DNA of 64,000 nt from Brachypterus glaber (lineage: Eukaryota; Arthropoda; Insecta; Coleoptera; Kateretidae), in contig OY294049.1 of assembly GCA_958510825.1 (NCBI GenBank), positions 6,820,001 to 6,884,000 on the forward strand, read 5' to 3'. A model generated the notes under the pieces. It made no database searches. It saw nothing but the letters and a program-made list of their open reading frames with translations, and was not told where the DNA came from. The translations under genes and the position numbers were made by a program. Below are positions 44,835 through 56,193 of this stretch, piece by piece (the first letter of the stretch is position 1; each line of letters starts with the position of its first letter).

Positions 44835-45158
44835 CTGTCACTTTAGATGTTTCAGTTCTTTGTGCAATTTTTACTAATTAAACCCAAGAAAATAGCTTTA
44901 AATAACTTTTTATTTATTAAATATAATTAATTATAATTATTACCAATTAATACAATCAATAATTAGCTAAATATTATGAAAAAAAATAAAAAAACAAAAA
45001 TTTTAAACATCAGTTTAAAGTACTTATTTGAGAAAATTTTATTGATCAAGGCTACTAGATTTTTATGAAAATTTCAAGAAATATAATTTCTGTTAATAAT
45101 TTATTTTATTATTTGAATAAAAATAGTTAAATAGTGCTAGTAGTGAAAAAACTAATAT
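44835..45158. repeat. Dispersed repeat, copy B (with 17988-18297)
   Basis: Same order of blocks as copy A, from CTGTCACTTTAGATG through AAATAGCTTTAAATAACTTT, CAATTAATACAATCAATAAT and AAATAGTTAAATAGTGCTAG. Differences are mainly substitutions and short indels. Confidence 0.8.
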
Positions 45159-45422
45159 ATTAACTACTAGAATAGCACTCTTAAATCTAAATTTAAAATT
45201 AGAATTAAAATGTCAATGGTTTCAATATCAATCAACCAATCAATGTCGATTATTTAACTTTTGCAACCTGAGCCGAAAAATTAAATTTTTCGTAGAGATT
45301 TATCATACAGTCGATTAAAAAAGTATTCATGACAGGGTGTTTAAAAAGTTCTACTAACTTTGGATCTTACACACACACAAAAATGTTGTCTTAAATCAAG
45401 ACTATATGTAATTTAAGAATAA

Positions 45423-45622
45423 CACAGGCACACAAAAAAAAAGAAAAAGGTCTGTTTCCCCAGACGAGACAAACATTTCTATACGTTTTTTGGGAAGCTG
45501 AATCCGAATCTGGGGTTGGTTTGACTCTGTCAGGTCGCATTTCGTTGTTAACCTGAATGATGAGTTGAAACATTTAATCATTGTCTCGTTTGGGAAAACA
45601 GACTTTTTTTTGTATGCCTGTG
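45423..45622. mobile_element. MITE CACAGGCACACAAAA
   Basis: A 200-base element. The left CACAGGCACACAAAAAAAAA, then GGTCTGTTTCCCCAGACGAGACAA, is mirrored by TTGTCTCGTTTGGGAAAACA, then GACTTTTTTTTGTATGCCTGTG. The 60-codon minus ORF covers the MITE and is not a gene. Confidence 0.85.
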
Positions 45623-45894
45623 CACACGTTGAGATAATGTATTTTTCTTGGATGAAAATACAAAATCTTCCTAAAGAATATTAGTTATTTGAATAAAGGA
45701 AATATTTTTCCTTTAAGAATAAACTTAACAAATATTATCATCTAAAAGGAAGCTAATATAAATTCTTTTAAGAATTTAAAAATAAAAAATGTTGTTCTCC
45801 TTAAAAAAAATTAGGTTTAGTCGAAAATAAATTTCCTAACTTAAAGAATAAAATTATTTTAATCAAGAAACTTTTTTCTGTGTATAGTCTACTT

Positions 45895-46183
45895 TAAAGT
45901 TTACCCAGTCTCAGAGCCTTTGAGTTTCGTCGCCCCTAGCAAAAAAAAACCCTAAAAAAGGTTTCATCCAAAACTTGGCGCTCCTACAAGAAAAAAATGG
46001 CACCCAAAAAAATACCTTTGTCCCTGACATCTATCAAACTTGGTGCCCAAAAAAAAAATTAACCTCTAGAAAAAAAGCTTTGTCCCTGATGTGATGGTTT
46101 CTAACAAAACTTGGCGCCCCTAGAAAAAAAAAACGCACTCGAAAAAAAGCTCAGGCTAAAAAAACGCCCCTTGGCGGCGCCCT
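45895..46183. repeat. Degenerate tandem repeat of AACTTGGCGCCCC..AAAAAA
   Basis: CAAAACTTGGCGCTCC (45971), CAAACTTGGTGCCC (46032) and CAAAACTTGGCGCCCC (46104), each with a poly(A)-like run and TTTGTCCCTGA, indicate two to three irregular units of about 65-70 bases. TTCGCGCCCTGAAGCAGGGG at 47113 continues the theme after the element inserted at 46184. Confidence 0.55.
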
Positions 46184-47111
46184 CTACACAGAAAAAAAAG
46201 GATATCTTGAACCAAGGCCGCCATGACTTTCGATATGTTCAACGCCATGACTGTCTTGGATCAAGTCCGCCGTGATCTTGGCATTTGAGGTCCTAGATTT
46301 AAGGACATTTCCTTGATTCAAGATCATATTATCTTTATAAAAGATCATATTATCATATTACACCAAGTCTTGGTTAAGATAATATAATCTTAAATGAAGA
46401 GAATTATAATATTTATTTAAGATTATGATTCTCTTGATTCAAGATCATATTATCTTAAACCAAGACTTGGTGTAAGATAAAGACCCCACAGTCAGGTTCC
46501 AGCGTTAATAGAATGGTAAATATTTTGAAAAAGCACTTGTTTTTGAAGAAAAACTTGTTGCTACGACATTGCAAAATGGCGCTTATAGGTATAAATTACT
46601 TAAAGCTACTTACCCGTGAATTTTTTAAGTAAATTTGAAAATCCCCATCGTTTGAGGGTAACAGATACAAATTTGTCCATTTTAAAGCAGATAAAAACAA
46701 TGATACACCTTTAAAGACAACTGACGGCAAAAAAAAATAAACCTAACTTCTCTCCCGTGTATATATTGAACTACTGCGCAAATTGTCTGCCAGCCAACAA
46801 TAACAACGGGCGAGTCTACTGTATATCTACGTGGGGTGAGGCCTGCAAACTCTTTATCGTAAGACAACAGGGGCTTTGAGTCAAGATAATAACTCTTTAT
46901 TCTCTGTTACTATTTTAAATGTCATGAATTTAAGGGAAAAATCCTTGACACAAGGATTTTTCTACCAAAAGAATAATTAAAGGAAACCAAAGTCACAGAT
47001 AATCTTAAACCGAGGATACATGATTTTAAAAGATTATTACCTCGATTTAAGATAATATAAATCCAAGATAATTTATTATCTTCTGCCAAGATAACCTTTT
47101 TTTCTGTGTAG
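46184..47111. mobile_element. TIR element CTACACAGAAAAAAAAGG with internal palindrome
   Basis: Ends CTACACAGAAAAAAAAGGAT and AACCTTTTTTTCTGTGTAG. Inside, AACACCAAGTCTTGGTTAAG-type sequence (about 46358-46382) pairs with CTTAAACCAAGACTTGGTGT (46452-46473), and AAGATCATATTATCTT words recur. It is inserted in the GGCGCC-rich repeat. The 61-codon ORF inside is random. Confidence 0.7.
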
Positions 47112-47429
47112 ATTCGCGCCCTGAAGCAGGGGATTCACTTGAATCATACAAATGCCGGCTCTGCCCAGTCTAATCCAATTTGGTTATTTTTGTGCTTAGA
47201 TATTGGTGTGCCGGAAATAAAAACCACATAAATAATGTATTATGTCCCAAGGCAGATACGTTAATAGCCCGAAACAGGCAAGAACCTAGGCGCCTCGACG
47301 CAGTCAACATAAACAATTGCCTTTTAAATACACTAAGGTACTTCAGAGGTCCCTTGTTTAGTAGATAAACTTAAACGTGGTATGAGAATAGCCCTTTTCT
47401 ATGGCTGTTTTATAATGTAGGCACATATA

Positions 47430-47760
47430 CACATTTTTTTTTTAGGTTTAACCCCCTATAACCTTTTTGTTTTTGGGGGGATTACCTTCAAAATTATTAG
47501 AATTGATCCTTATAAAAAAAGTATTTTTTCTACAAAAGTTACATTATTCAGATTTGTTTTTTCAGATTTTTTCGATTTTTTAAGTTTAACCTCCATAACT
47601 TTTTTGTTTTTGGGGGGATTACTTTCAAAAACAATAGAGATCTTCTCCTCGTAGAACTTGATTTTTCCTGAAAATTTCAAGTGGATCGAATTATTCGTTC
47701 TTGAGTTATCGTGTTCACTAAAATCGTGACATTGGACGGACGGATGGATAGACAGACGAA
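47430..47760. repeat. Tandem pair of GTTTAACCCCCATAACTTTTTTG units (related copy at 63236-63370)
   Basis: TTTAACCCCCTATAACCTTT with TTGGGGGGATTACCTTCAAA (47448-47493) is repeated as TTTAACCTCCATAACTTTTT with TTGGGGGGATTACTTTCAAA (47583-47630). The second unit goes on with TTTTTCCTGAAAATTTCAAG and GTTCTTGAGTTATCGTGTTC, which recurs at 63315-63368. A GACGGACGGATGGATAGACAGACG run (47735-47760) closes it. No coding. Confidence 0.65.
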
Positions 47761-47819
47761 CGCGCTATAAAAGGTCAAAACTCGGCTTTTAGCCCTAATA
47801 TCGTAAAAATTAGTAGCAT

Positions 47820-48180
47820 GAGGTTTTCAAGGATGCAGAAAACGAATCTTTTTATAAAAATTCAAAATTCAAAATGGCGGATCCAATATGGCTGCCAAAT
47901 CTATTAGATTTTATTGGATTCTAATAAAAATTGTTACCCAGGAGTTTTCGAGGATGCTGAAACTGAATCTGTTTTTAAAAATTCAAAATTTAGAATGGAG
48001 GAGCTAATATGGCGGTAAAATCTGTAAAATTTAATTGGATTTTCATGAAGGAATTCAAGGGTTTTCGAGGAGCTGTTTTTAAAAATTAAAAATTCAATAT
48101 GGCGGATCCAATATGGCGGCCAAATCTATTAGATTTTATTGGATTCTAATGAAAATTGAGGGGGTTTCAAAAGTCAAATT
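47820..48180. repeat. Three tandem units of about 118 bases with AATATGGCGG
   Basis: Each unit has GTTTTCRAGGATGCWGAAA, TTTTTAAAAATTCAAAAT, ATGGCGGATCCAATATGGCG and CAAATCTATTAGATTTTATT followed by GGATTCTAAT. Units start near 47822, 47944 and 48060, and the third has a small deletion. ORFs here are by-products. Confidence 0.8.
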
Positions 48181-49030
48181 TGTCGACTTTTGGCCAAAAA
48201 CGCAGCTCTCCTGGCCCATATTGGGACGGACTTTTGAAACAAATTCATATCCAAGACTTTTTTGTCTAGGACGATTTTTGAACTTTTTTACTATTTTACC
48301 GCAGGCAATGTAAATAGTATAATAGAGAATACTTTGTCTTTGACATTATATATAATGTCCTTATATATAAGGACATGTAAAATTTTCTGTAGGGTGTCAG
48401 AGATATTTAATAAAGCCCCTATTTTAAATGAACCCTTTCTCTATTTGTTTTTTTCATATTTTTGTTTGCAATATCAACCCTTAAAAGTACTTCTATTTTT
48501 ACTAAATTATTTAACATAATCTGAGATCACTAATCTCAAAGTTATGTCAAATGATTTGTTGTAAAAACAAAGCACACGAACACATTATTTGTACTATGCT
48601 CTTCAAATGATGAATTATACATAGTATATTTTGAAACAAAGGCTATTGAAATATTTATTTTTATTTTTTAGGAATGCTGATATATTTTTTTAGAAAATCT
48701 TTTTTAAATAATTTAAAAGAATCTTTTCATATGCCATTTACTTTTATTTGTATTTATTAAATTAGGCTTAGAGAAAAAGATACCCAAAAGGGATAGTTAT
48801 CCCGAAGGGAAATTTTCATTTCTCTCCAATTCGATATTCAAACCGCATAACGTGAAGAAATCCCTTTTCTCTATTTCAGGATATAGCTGTCCAAATCTAA
48901 CGATATTTGACCACACAAACTAGAAATTAGTATGGGCCTAACCCTGGCCCTGGATCACTGCCCTCGCTATTTTAAGAACACATTATTGAATTGGCAAAGT
49001 TGAGTTAACGAATGTCATATTATGAAATTA
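48181..49030. other. Non-coding stretch
   Basis: No gene recognised. Overlapping short ORFs at 48113-48519 fall mainly on repeat sequence. Confidence 0.4.
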
Positions 49031-49034
49031 GTTT

Positions 49035-49180
49035 CACAGGAAACCAGATGACGTCCCCGACGTACTATCGACGTCAGTTTTAGGTCATATTTGTGACGTC
49101 ATACATACGACGCATATTAGATATCGACAAGACGTCAGTTTTTGGTCAGATCTTGATATCATCAAAATTGTACGTCTCTG
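49035..49180. repeat. Cluster of GACGTC words
   Basis: GACGTCCCCGACGTAC, CGACGTCAGTTTTAGGTCA, GTGACGTCATACATACGACG, AAGACGTCAGTTTTTGGTCA: seven ACGTC words within 130 bases, some palindromic. Probably one unit of an ACGTC-type repeat duplicated with divergence. Confidence 0.5.
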
Positions 49181-49533
49181 GGACTCCAATTTAATGCTGA
49201 GGCTCTAGGTGGCGCCACATTTTGTTTTCTACCACTAAAAAAAGTTTTAAATTCTATATATTGATTAAAGTTTAATGACTTTATAAAGTGTTTTTCTGGA
49301 ATTACTTAAACTGAACAGTACTGTTGAGTCGCTTCAGCGACTATAGTTAGACTGCTAATTGCTAATGATGGGATTAGTATGGATTTTCTATGCCTGTGGA
49401 AAATTCGTTTCACTGGACAAGAGCAGATATGTGGAGGGACTAATGGCAAGAAATTTTCTATGAAATCTGGTCATAGGATCTTATATTATAACACTGCCCT
49501 CTCTAAAATTAACCCACTCCGCCTCCAGCTTTG

Positions 49534-49590
49534 TGGTTTAATTTTCTCATGGGCAAAATGCTAGTTTCCTCTTTCATACCATAAATAACT
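49534..49590. repeat. Fragment of the hairpin repeat family
   Basis: TTTAATTTTCTCATGGGCAA and ACCATAAATAACTATTA match (inverted) the start of the repeat at 30818-31150. Confidence 0.5.
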
Positions 49591-50778
49591 ATTAACTGGA
49601 GAGATATATAATGTTTAACACGTTATTCTAACATTATATTTCTGACGTTATTATAACGTCAGTAATGTTACACTGATAAAAAGGATTTATTTCGATATTT
49701 GGAATAACAAATTTTATTTAAATTCAATTAAATATTTAGTTCATGTAAACAAATATTTTAATTTCAAAATGATTTATTAATGGGAACAAAATAGTTTATA
49801 CGTCATAATATGTCTTGTAGGTCAGGTAGTGCCCAATAATTGACGACTGGGTTGTGACTTAAACTTTTAGTGTACGAGAATGAAAGGAGAAATAATATGA
49901 CTGTTTTCAAAAACCAGTTGCAATAAAATTTTACATAATATGTTATCTATATTCTACAGCCCAAAGATTCAATAAACCAAAGAAGAATAAAAATGGTTAC
50001 ATTGACATTTACTTAACAATGGAAAAAAGTACTGTCAAAATTAAAAAACAAAAGCGTTCGGGTTTAATAATATCTCAAAAAAAAACACTAGTGTTTTAGA
50101 TAAAAAACATATTATAATGACTTTTTTTGTAAAACAATATTTAGGTAAAAGAATAATTCATTGTATGTTTTTCGTCCTGATTCAAAAAATAGTACATTAA
50201 AGTACTAGTTCCATAACATTCGTTTTTAGCTCAGGAATATAAGTTTAGTAAACGAGCCGATTGCGGGTAGTTTTCTAAAGTACAAGTGCCCTAAAAACTT
50301 GTTATGAAAGGACTGCTTTATACAACTTTTTCTATTTTGCTCTAAAATTAAAAAAAAAACTTACATTTAATTTGATGACTGGTTTAGTGATTTTTGTTTT
50401 GGGTTGGCATTAAAGTTAACACCATGTTTAAAATTCTAAGAACAAATGATATTTTCATTTATTTTATAGCCATCTCTTCTCTTTTTCACTGCAATTAACC
50501 AAGCCAAAATTTTAACACGGTCAAAAATAACCTAAACACAACATTTAAAAAAAAAATTAAGCATTAAAGCGACATTGACATTTGCACGGAAAACTTCAAG
50601 CGATAGGCTTTTGTCTGTTGCCAACCCAAAGGAAAAAAAAGTACAGACCTCTTTTGGGCCTATAAGAACACGCAAAATGCGTGCGACTATAAGCTTATAA
50701 GAGTCGAAAAATAGAAAAAATACGTTATGTAGGTGTACATAGGTGTAGATGTCCATGAACTTAACTTACATGTTAACA

Positions 50779-51110
50779 GCACTGTAAAAATAAAAACTGA
50801 ATATTTAGATACAAACTGATAGAAAAGCCGAAATTATTATCTTATACAATTGTACTTTTTTTTAAACACGCAAAATTTCATGTCCGTCCTTAAATATTAA
50901 AGTACGTGACTTTAGATTTTATTATATTTAAGTAGGTGACTTTAAAATTATAATGCTTTTAATAAAAATTAAAGTATATTTGTATAGGATTATAAGTTAT
51001 GTTATAATTTATAACTTTCTATCCATTTTGTACTGAATATTTAGTTACAAATGTATAGGAAGTTATGATCCTATAAAAATATACTTTAATTTTTGTTAAA
51101 ATTTTAAAGT
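50779..51110. mobile_element. Right-truncated copy of the 15557-16026 element
   Basis: GCACTGTAAAAATAAAAACT, GAATATTTAGATACAAACTG, TACAATTGTACTTTTTTT, CATGTCCGTCCTTAAATATT and TAGTTACAAATGTATAGGAA follow the order of the 15557 element, then the match is lost. Confidence 0.7.
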
Positions 51111-51326
51111 GTAGTAGTGGATAGTAACAGAATACTCCTGTTACTTTTTCACCGGGTGATTTGCGTAAGGGGTATCGGCTATCTTGAATTTTAGGGGTAA
51201 GTGCGGTTATCTCGCGAAATATGCATCTTACGATAAAAATCCATATAAGCAATTTTGTTAAGGAGAAAATTTCCAACAATTTTTGTTAAAATTGTTTTTT
51301 AAATATATATATATAAATTTTTTCGA

Positions 51327-51556
51327 TTTTTCAGCCAAATTTTTCATCGGAGAATAAAAGTGGTTATAAGTTTTATATATTATGCATTAAGTATTTTGTT
51401 ACGGTAACAGTGGGCGCTGAAAATCTAGGTGCGCCCTCTGTAACCGTACCAAAGCTTCAATGAAAATTTAAAATATATGAAACTTATAGAGAATTTTAAA
51501 AGCTACAAGTTTACTCATTAACACTTTTATTGTCCGATGAATCATTTGGCTGAAAA
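51327..51556. mobile_element. Foldback element TTTTTCAGCCAAATTTTTCATC
   Basis: Left TTTTTCAGCCAAATTTTTCA then TCGGAGAATAAAAGTG; right CACTTTTATTGTCCGATGAA then TCATTTGGCTGAAAAA. Inner TTATAAGTTTTATATATT/AATATATGAAACTTATA and GTTACGGTAACAG/CTGTAACCGTACC also pair, leaving GGGCGC and GCGCCC near the tip. 230 bases. Confidence 0.8.
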
Positions 51557-52016
51557 ATGAAAGAAAAACAATTTCACCTCCAACAAAAAGTCCACCTTGT
51601 TTCATGTGTGTGATCCAGATTATAGCAATAATTTGCATGTAATGTAAAACTTACAGTTTTGACGAAGATACTTTGATACTTTTAACTCAAGGTACACCGT
51701 GTGCACATCTGCACCAGGGTGTATAACTTTAATTTAATCAAACGTTAACAATTTTAAATAAGTGGCTTTAAAACCAGTCTTCAATACGTTTGATTTCATA
51801 TCTAGCCTTACGAATATAATATTTATTTTAATCGATTTTTCTTCATTTGATTTTAAATCTTTTTTAATTAATTTTTAATTAAATATTTACCATTGATTAA
51901 AAATCGCAGGATATGATTTGATTTATAATAAAATTCAACTTGGTTTAAACCCATATCAAAATTCAAAATTTACAATATGTCGTTCATTAGAAAAACGACG
52001 TATGTGATTTTTTTTG

Positions 52017-52280
52017 ATAGATAGATAGATAGAAATTTATTGACCACGTCAAAGGGCTATCGACCAAAGTCCTTCTGCCTATGTTTTTAACAAATTTTAT
52101 AGCTTATATATAATACATATGTATATAAAATGTTTTTAGATATTTATATAAAAAAAAACTTATATATAATAAAGTAAAAAAAAATAATTAGTGTTTCGTC
52201 TTTGCAACATATGTTCGTAAACAGTGTTGACTGGGGCTTTGTATTTGGGGTTTAGTCTATCTCTCTCAATAATTAAATAT
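52017..52280 (-). repeat. 3' UTR and GATA-type tail of a truncated LINE
   Basis: Downstream (minus strand) of the ORF fragment at 52281-52517. It ends with (TATC)n, seen on the plus strand as GATAGATAGATAGATAG (52017-52033), a simple-repeat tail typical of some LINEs. The interior includes GTCCTTCTGCCTATG-type sequence. Confidence 0.5.
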
Positions 52281-52517
52281 TCAATTAATATTAATATCCT
52301 TGTGGGCAAATCTGCTGCTGAGATCATCTAGTCGCATCAAGATCGGTTTGACTTTTGTGGAGGAATAGAGGAGTTCATTTGAGGGGTTGTGAAGCGGGTT
52401 TTGGGGATGTCTGAGTTTGGTGATTTTACGCAAACAGCTGGTTTCTGCTATCTGCAGGATTTTATTGACAGGGTTGTTGCAGTTTGTTAGGATAATGTGT
52501 CCATATTCAGCATCGGT
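52281..52517 (-). pseudogene. 5'-truncated LINE ORF2, last 78 codons
   Basis: On the minus strand 78 open codons run from the truncation point (in-frame TAG at 52518-52520) to a TGA at 52281-52283. The end of the peptide, with segments NPVNKILQIAETSCLRKI, SSTKVKPILMRLDDLSSRF and AHKDININ, is typical of ORF2 C-termini of I/Jockey-group LINEs. There is no start codon because it is a 5'-truncated insertion, followed by the simple-repeat tail at 52017. It is a different family from the element at 8.5-12.4 kb. Confidence 0.6.
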
Positions 52518-52658
52518 CTACATATTGACTGGTAGATTGTACTTGATTTTTTTTGATTATTTGGAAATTTTCTAAAAAAAATACGACCCTCATTTTATTA
52601 AAAAAATTCCTCCTTTAAAAATCAAAAATATAAAGTGTATGCAAAACGATAGTTTATG

Positions 52659-54484
52659 ATACACTTCTGCTCAAAAATATCGGCCCACCTAAAAAAATAC
52701 ACATTTTCAAATGCTAATAACTCCAAAACTATTCAATAGATTTATTTGACCTTTTTTTTATTTTAAAGCTTGAACTTTTAGCTCTTAATTACTGGAATAA
52801 AAATTATCAAAAATCTTTTTTTAAACCGGCAGCAATGAAAATTACACAGCTATGTTTTTTTACTGCTTCTTTCGATATGCGCACGGTTTGCCACTGCATA
52901 TTTTTTTTACAATTTAATTAATTGATTTTATAGGCCAATTAAATGGGAGTAATTTCTTTTTTAACTTTTTAATTTTCCTTTTCTCGTTTAGGAGATATAC
53001 GGTTTTTTCTGAAAATAAACATTTTTGCAAATAACAAAAAAACTACACAGTGGATTTAATTGATTTATTTTTTAATTTGAAGCTTAAGTCCTTAACTTTT
53101 ATTTATTTAATTTAAGTTTCTGGTGCAAACATGTTTAAACTGGGTTTACATTGCTTAAATAGTCATGTTTTTTTTACCCAATCTTTTTTGATGCAATTTA
53201 ACCACAAACTCAACTGTTTCCATAAGTTTTAAAACTTATTCTAAAAGCCACACTTATTGTGACTGATTCCTTCTTTTATTTTTTATCATAAGTCTTCTCA
53301 TTTAGGAGAAATTAAAGTTTTTCGGAAAAAGTGACTTTTTAATCAGTGGGCTAGTGCCACCCCTGTAAAACTGTATATGACGGAAAAGCGTCGATATAAT
53401 ATAAAGATCTATTGCACTTCTATAACTTTAGCTTAAATAAATACATTTAATTAACACGATTTCTGCGTTAGCAACTTTTTGGTTCCCAGCTCAGACTGCG
53501 TTTTGAGGCATATATGTCGAACGAACTTTGCACAGACTGTTTAAATCTCTAATGGTACTCCAAAAACAAGTTCTAACGTCTTTTTAAGGACTTTTTGCTT
53601 TTTAATTTTTTTTAAACAAAATATTTTATCAAATAAAATAACAATAAACAAATTTTAAATTTTATTAAAATTATTTAATAACAAAAAAACGTATTAGAAG
53701 TGTATGTTTTTTTACAACAATGCTGTTTTTCGTTATTATTAGTTACATTACATTATGGTCAATAAATAAGTTAGTTACAGGGGTGGCACTAGCCCACCAC
53801 TTAAAAAGTCCTTATTTACCAAAAAAACATAATTTCTCCTAAATGAGAAGAATTATGATAAAAAATAAAAGACGGAATCAGTCACAATAAGTGTGGCTAT
53901 TAGAATAAGTTTTAAAACTTATGGAAAGATTTGAGTTTGTGTTTAAATTGCAACAAAAAAGATCGAGTAAAAAAAACATGACTATTTAAGCAATGTAAAC
54001 TCAGTTTAAACATGTTTCCAACAGAAACCTAAATTAAATAAATAAAAGTTTACGATTTAAGCTTCAAATTAAAAAAAAAATCAATTAAATCCATTGCGTA
54101 GTTTTTTTGTTACTTGCAAAAATGTAAATTTTTAGAAAAAACCTTATATCTCCTAAACGAGAAAAGGAAAATTAAAAAATTTAAAAAGAGATTACTTTCA
54201 TTTAATTAGGCTATAAAATCAATTAATTAAATTGTAAAAAAATATGCAGTGGCGAACCATGCGCATATCGAAAGGTGCAGTAAAAAAACATAGCTGTGCA
54301 CTTTTCATTGCTGCCGGTATAAAAAAAGATGTTTGATAATTTTTATTCCAGTAAGTAAGAGCTAAAAGTTCAAGCTTCAAAATAAAAAAAGGATCGAATA
54401 AATCCATTATATAGTTTTGGAGATATTTGTATTCAAAAATGTGTATTTTTTTAGGTGGGCCGATATTTTTGAGCAGAAGTGTAT
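52659..54484. mobile_element. Giant palindrome ATACACTTCTGCTCAAAAATATC, arms about 715 bases
   Basis: Left ATACACTTCTGCTCAAAAAT then ATCGGCCCACCT; right AGGTGGGCCGATATTTTTGA then GCAGAAGTGTAT. Pairing continues through GCAGTGGCGAACC-type blocks, the CAATTTAATTAATTGATTTT block, and to CAGTGGGCTAGTGCCACCCC / GGGGTGGCACTAGCCCACC (53346 and 53778), with a spacer of about 400 bases. At 1.83 kb it is the longest palindrome in the window. It is inserted in a copy of the GCGGTCC foldback family: the left remnant has AAATATAAAGTGTATGCAAA up to 52658, the right remnant GTCAAAAGTTAAAAAGGG and GGACCGCAC at 54487-54525. The ORFs inside are products of the repeat. Confidence 0.85.
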
Positions 54485-54534
54485 TTACGTGTCAAAAGTT
54501 AAAAAGGGAGGGACTTGGACCGCACTGTGTGTAT

Positions 54535-55570
54535 ACAAGAACGCTACCAATTTGCTTTTTATTTATTTGTTTTCACGTTTTAAAATAATTTTTTAAGATA
54601 CTTATATTTATGGCGTACGTAGTGTTTTTCTGTAGCACGCACAATATTTTATTACTTTTGTTATTAAATGCATAGGTGCCTTTGTTTATTATTTTATAAA
54701 TGTGTGCTTACGTGAACCAATCCAATTAAATAAAAAAACTACATTTTTTCTAAAAAACTTTAATCAAAACTGAATAATTAATTAGTAAAAAACTTATTGG
54801 TTTAAACCATTTTTTGGACAACTTAAATTAATTTTTTGTCGTTAGGTATTTGCCATGGAAAATAAAAATTACCGTAAATTACTCATAAAAATAAGTGACT
54901 TTTGTAATTTTTACCACAATCCAGTCCTGTAGAAAATGTTGGTTTCATTAGGACCACCTGCTTTTAAAACGTTTCTGTTTAAAATTTAAACTTTAAATTA
55001 TATAAATATTGAAAATTAAAACAGTATGTACCCCTTTTTAACTAAATTTTCATTTTGGCCCTATTTTATATGCGATTTATTATAGTTAAAAAATAACCAA
55101 GCGATTTTTTATGCAATTTTATTGGTGGCATTTGAAAAACATCAGCTAGCTAAACCTTATCTCCGGTACATGTGTTGAAAGTTAATGTCCCAAAATGAAT
55201 GACATTGAAGAAGACCCAGTTTATTTAAAAAGTCGTACAAGATAAATATATGTACTTGTGAAAAAGAACCTTTTTAAACTTAATCACTGTAAAATTGAAA
55301 GTTTTGGAGTTATTATGAAAATAGTTAAACCCTTCTAAAAATAACCTTGTATTATCAGTAGTTTGTTTGGATCTTTAAGAGACAGGCGCAGTGCCTATGG
55401 CTCATTTATCTAAAATAGAATTACTTTGAATGGATAATTTAAAAAGTCTTTGCTCACTGATACTGGAGTTGCATCTGTCATGAATTTCCTGAATAACCTT
55501 GTTTTCGCATGCGTACAATTACCACCAATGAAATACTTGATACGTCAAGCCTATGTTATTTGTTACTTTA
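54535..55570. other. Non-coding AT-rich stretch
   Basis: No ORF or RNA that I can support. Confidence 0.4.
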
Positions 55571-55650
55571 AGGCCTAGCCAGAGGCTCGCATAACTAGCA
55601 TAATACATAACATACGATGAATTGATTGGCTTGATGTGTCCTTATTGGAT
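55571..55650. mobile_element. Left-half copy of the GGCCTATCCAGAGGCTCGCAT MITE
   Basis: GGCCTAGCCAGAGGCTCGCA, ATAACTAGCATAATACATAA and GATTGGCTTGATGTGTCCTT match the copies at 31458 and 12465. The right terminus is missing. Confidence 0.6.
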
Positions 55651-55715
55651 TGGAATTTTGATTAGGCGACAACAAGGTTACTTTTAGAGTAGTTTACCTG
55701 TACCTAGAAGTTTTG

Positions 55716-55721
55716 TTTATT
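55716..55721 (-). terminator. Polyadenylation signal for the small secreted-protein gene
   Basis: AATAAA on the minus strand, 80 bases downstream of the stop of the 130-codon ORF. Position fits a short 3' UTR. Confidence 0.4.
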
Positions 55722-55800
55722 GTCTTTCGCGTTAATTTTTGTTTAGTATTAGGTATTTAACACGATATTTAAGTTATATTATAAGAATAGATAATAATAA

Positions 55801-56193
55801 TTACTCAGGTCTACATGGTTTGTAAGTGATCTCTTGAACTCTTAAATTAAAGGGTAAGAGTGGTAGTAAATGATGTAACTGTAGAGACAGACCACAAAAA
55901 TTTTTGCACCCTGTACATAACCCAAAAGTAGGAAAAACACCATTTCTCGGGTACATAACCTCAAATATCTCAAAATCCTGACCCCGGATTCGGATTCTAC
56001 GCGGCAAATTATTTCGAAAATGACCCTTAGCTTTCCAACAACTGACATGACCCGGTATTTGTAGACCTGTGTAATAATAGTGGTCCCCTATTTCTGCTAT
56101 AGCTGCTCCAAAAGCTGAGTAATCACAAGAAATTTGAAGAAAAAAGCACATTAAAAAAATCACGGTAAAAAGTGTAATTTTAAAGAAGTGCAT
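55801..56193 (-). CDS. Putative small secreted protein, 130 residues, family unknown
   Basis: An intact intronless ORF from ATG (56191-56193) to TAA (55801-55803). It is the longest ORF outside the LINE and ZP gene and less AT-rich than its flanks. Residues 1-23 are a clear signal peptide (KITLFTVIFLMCFFLQISC), with cleavage likely near C23/D24. The mature part has cysteines 52, 93, 96, 100 and 127, with a CTGCKNFC cluster, and a basic patch PRRIRIRG at 64-71. I do not recognise a family or function. A short AATAAA lies 80 bases past the stop, and no clear TATA box is visible. The lack of transposon motifs and the complete signal peptide argue for a real gene. A single exon of a longer gene, or a chance ORF, remain possible. 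Confidence 0.6.
   Translation of the reverse strand: MHFFKITLFTVIFLMCFFLQISCDYSAFGAAIAEIGDHYYYTGLQIPGHVSCWKAKGHFRNNLPRRIRIRGQDFEIFEVMYPRNGVFPTFGLCTGCKNFCGLSLQLHHLLPLLPFNLRVQEITYKPCRPE

Noticed and set aside
45391..45573. 60-codon minus-strand ORF
   Set aside because: It lies across the 45423-45622 MITE, whose inverted ends account for the open frame.
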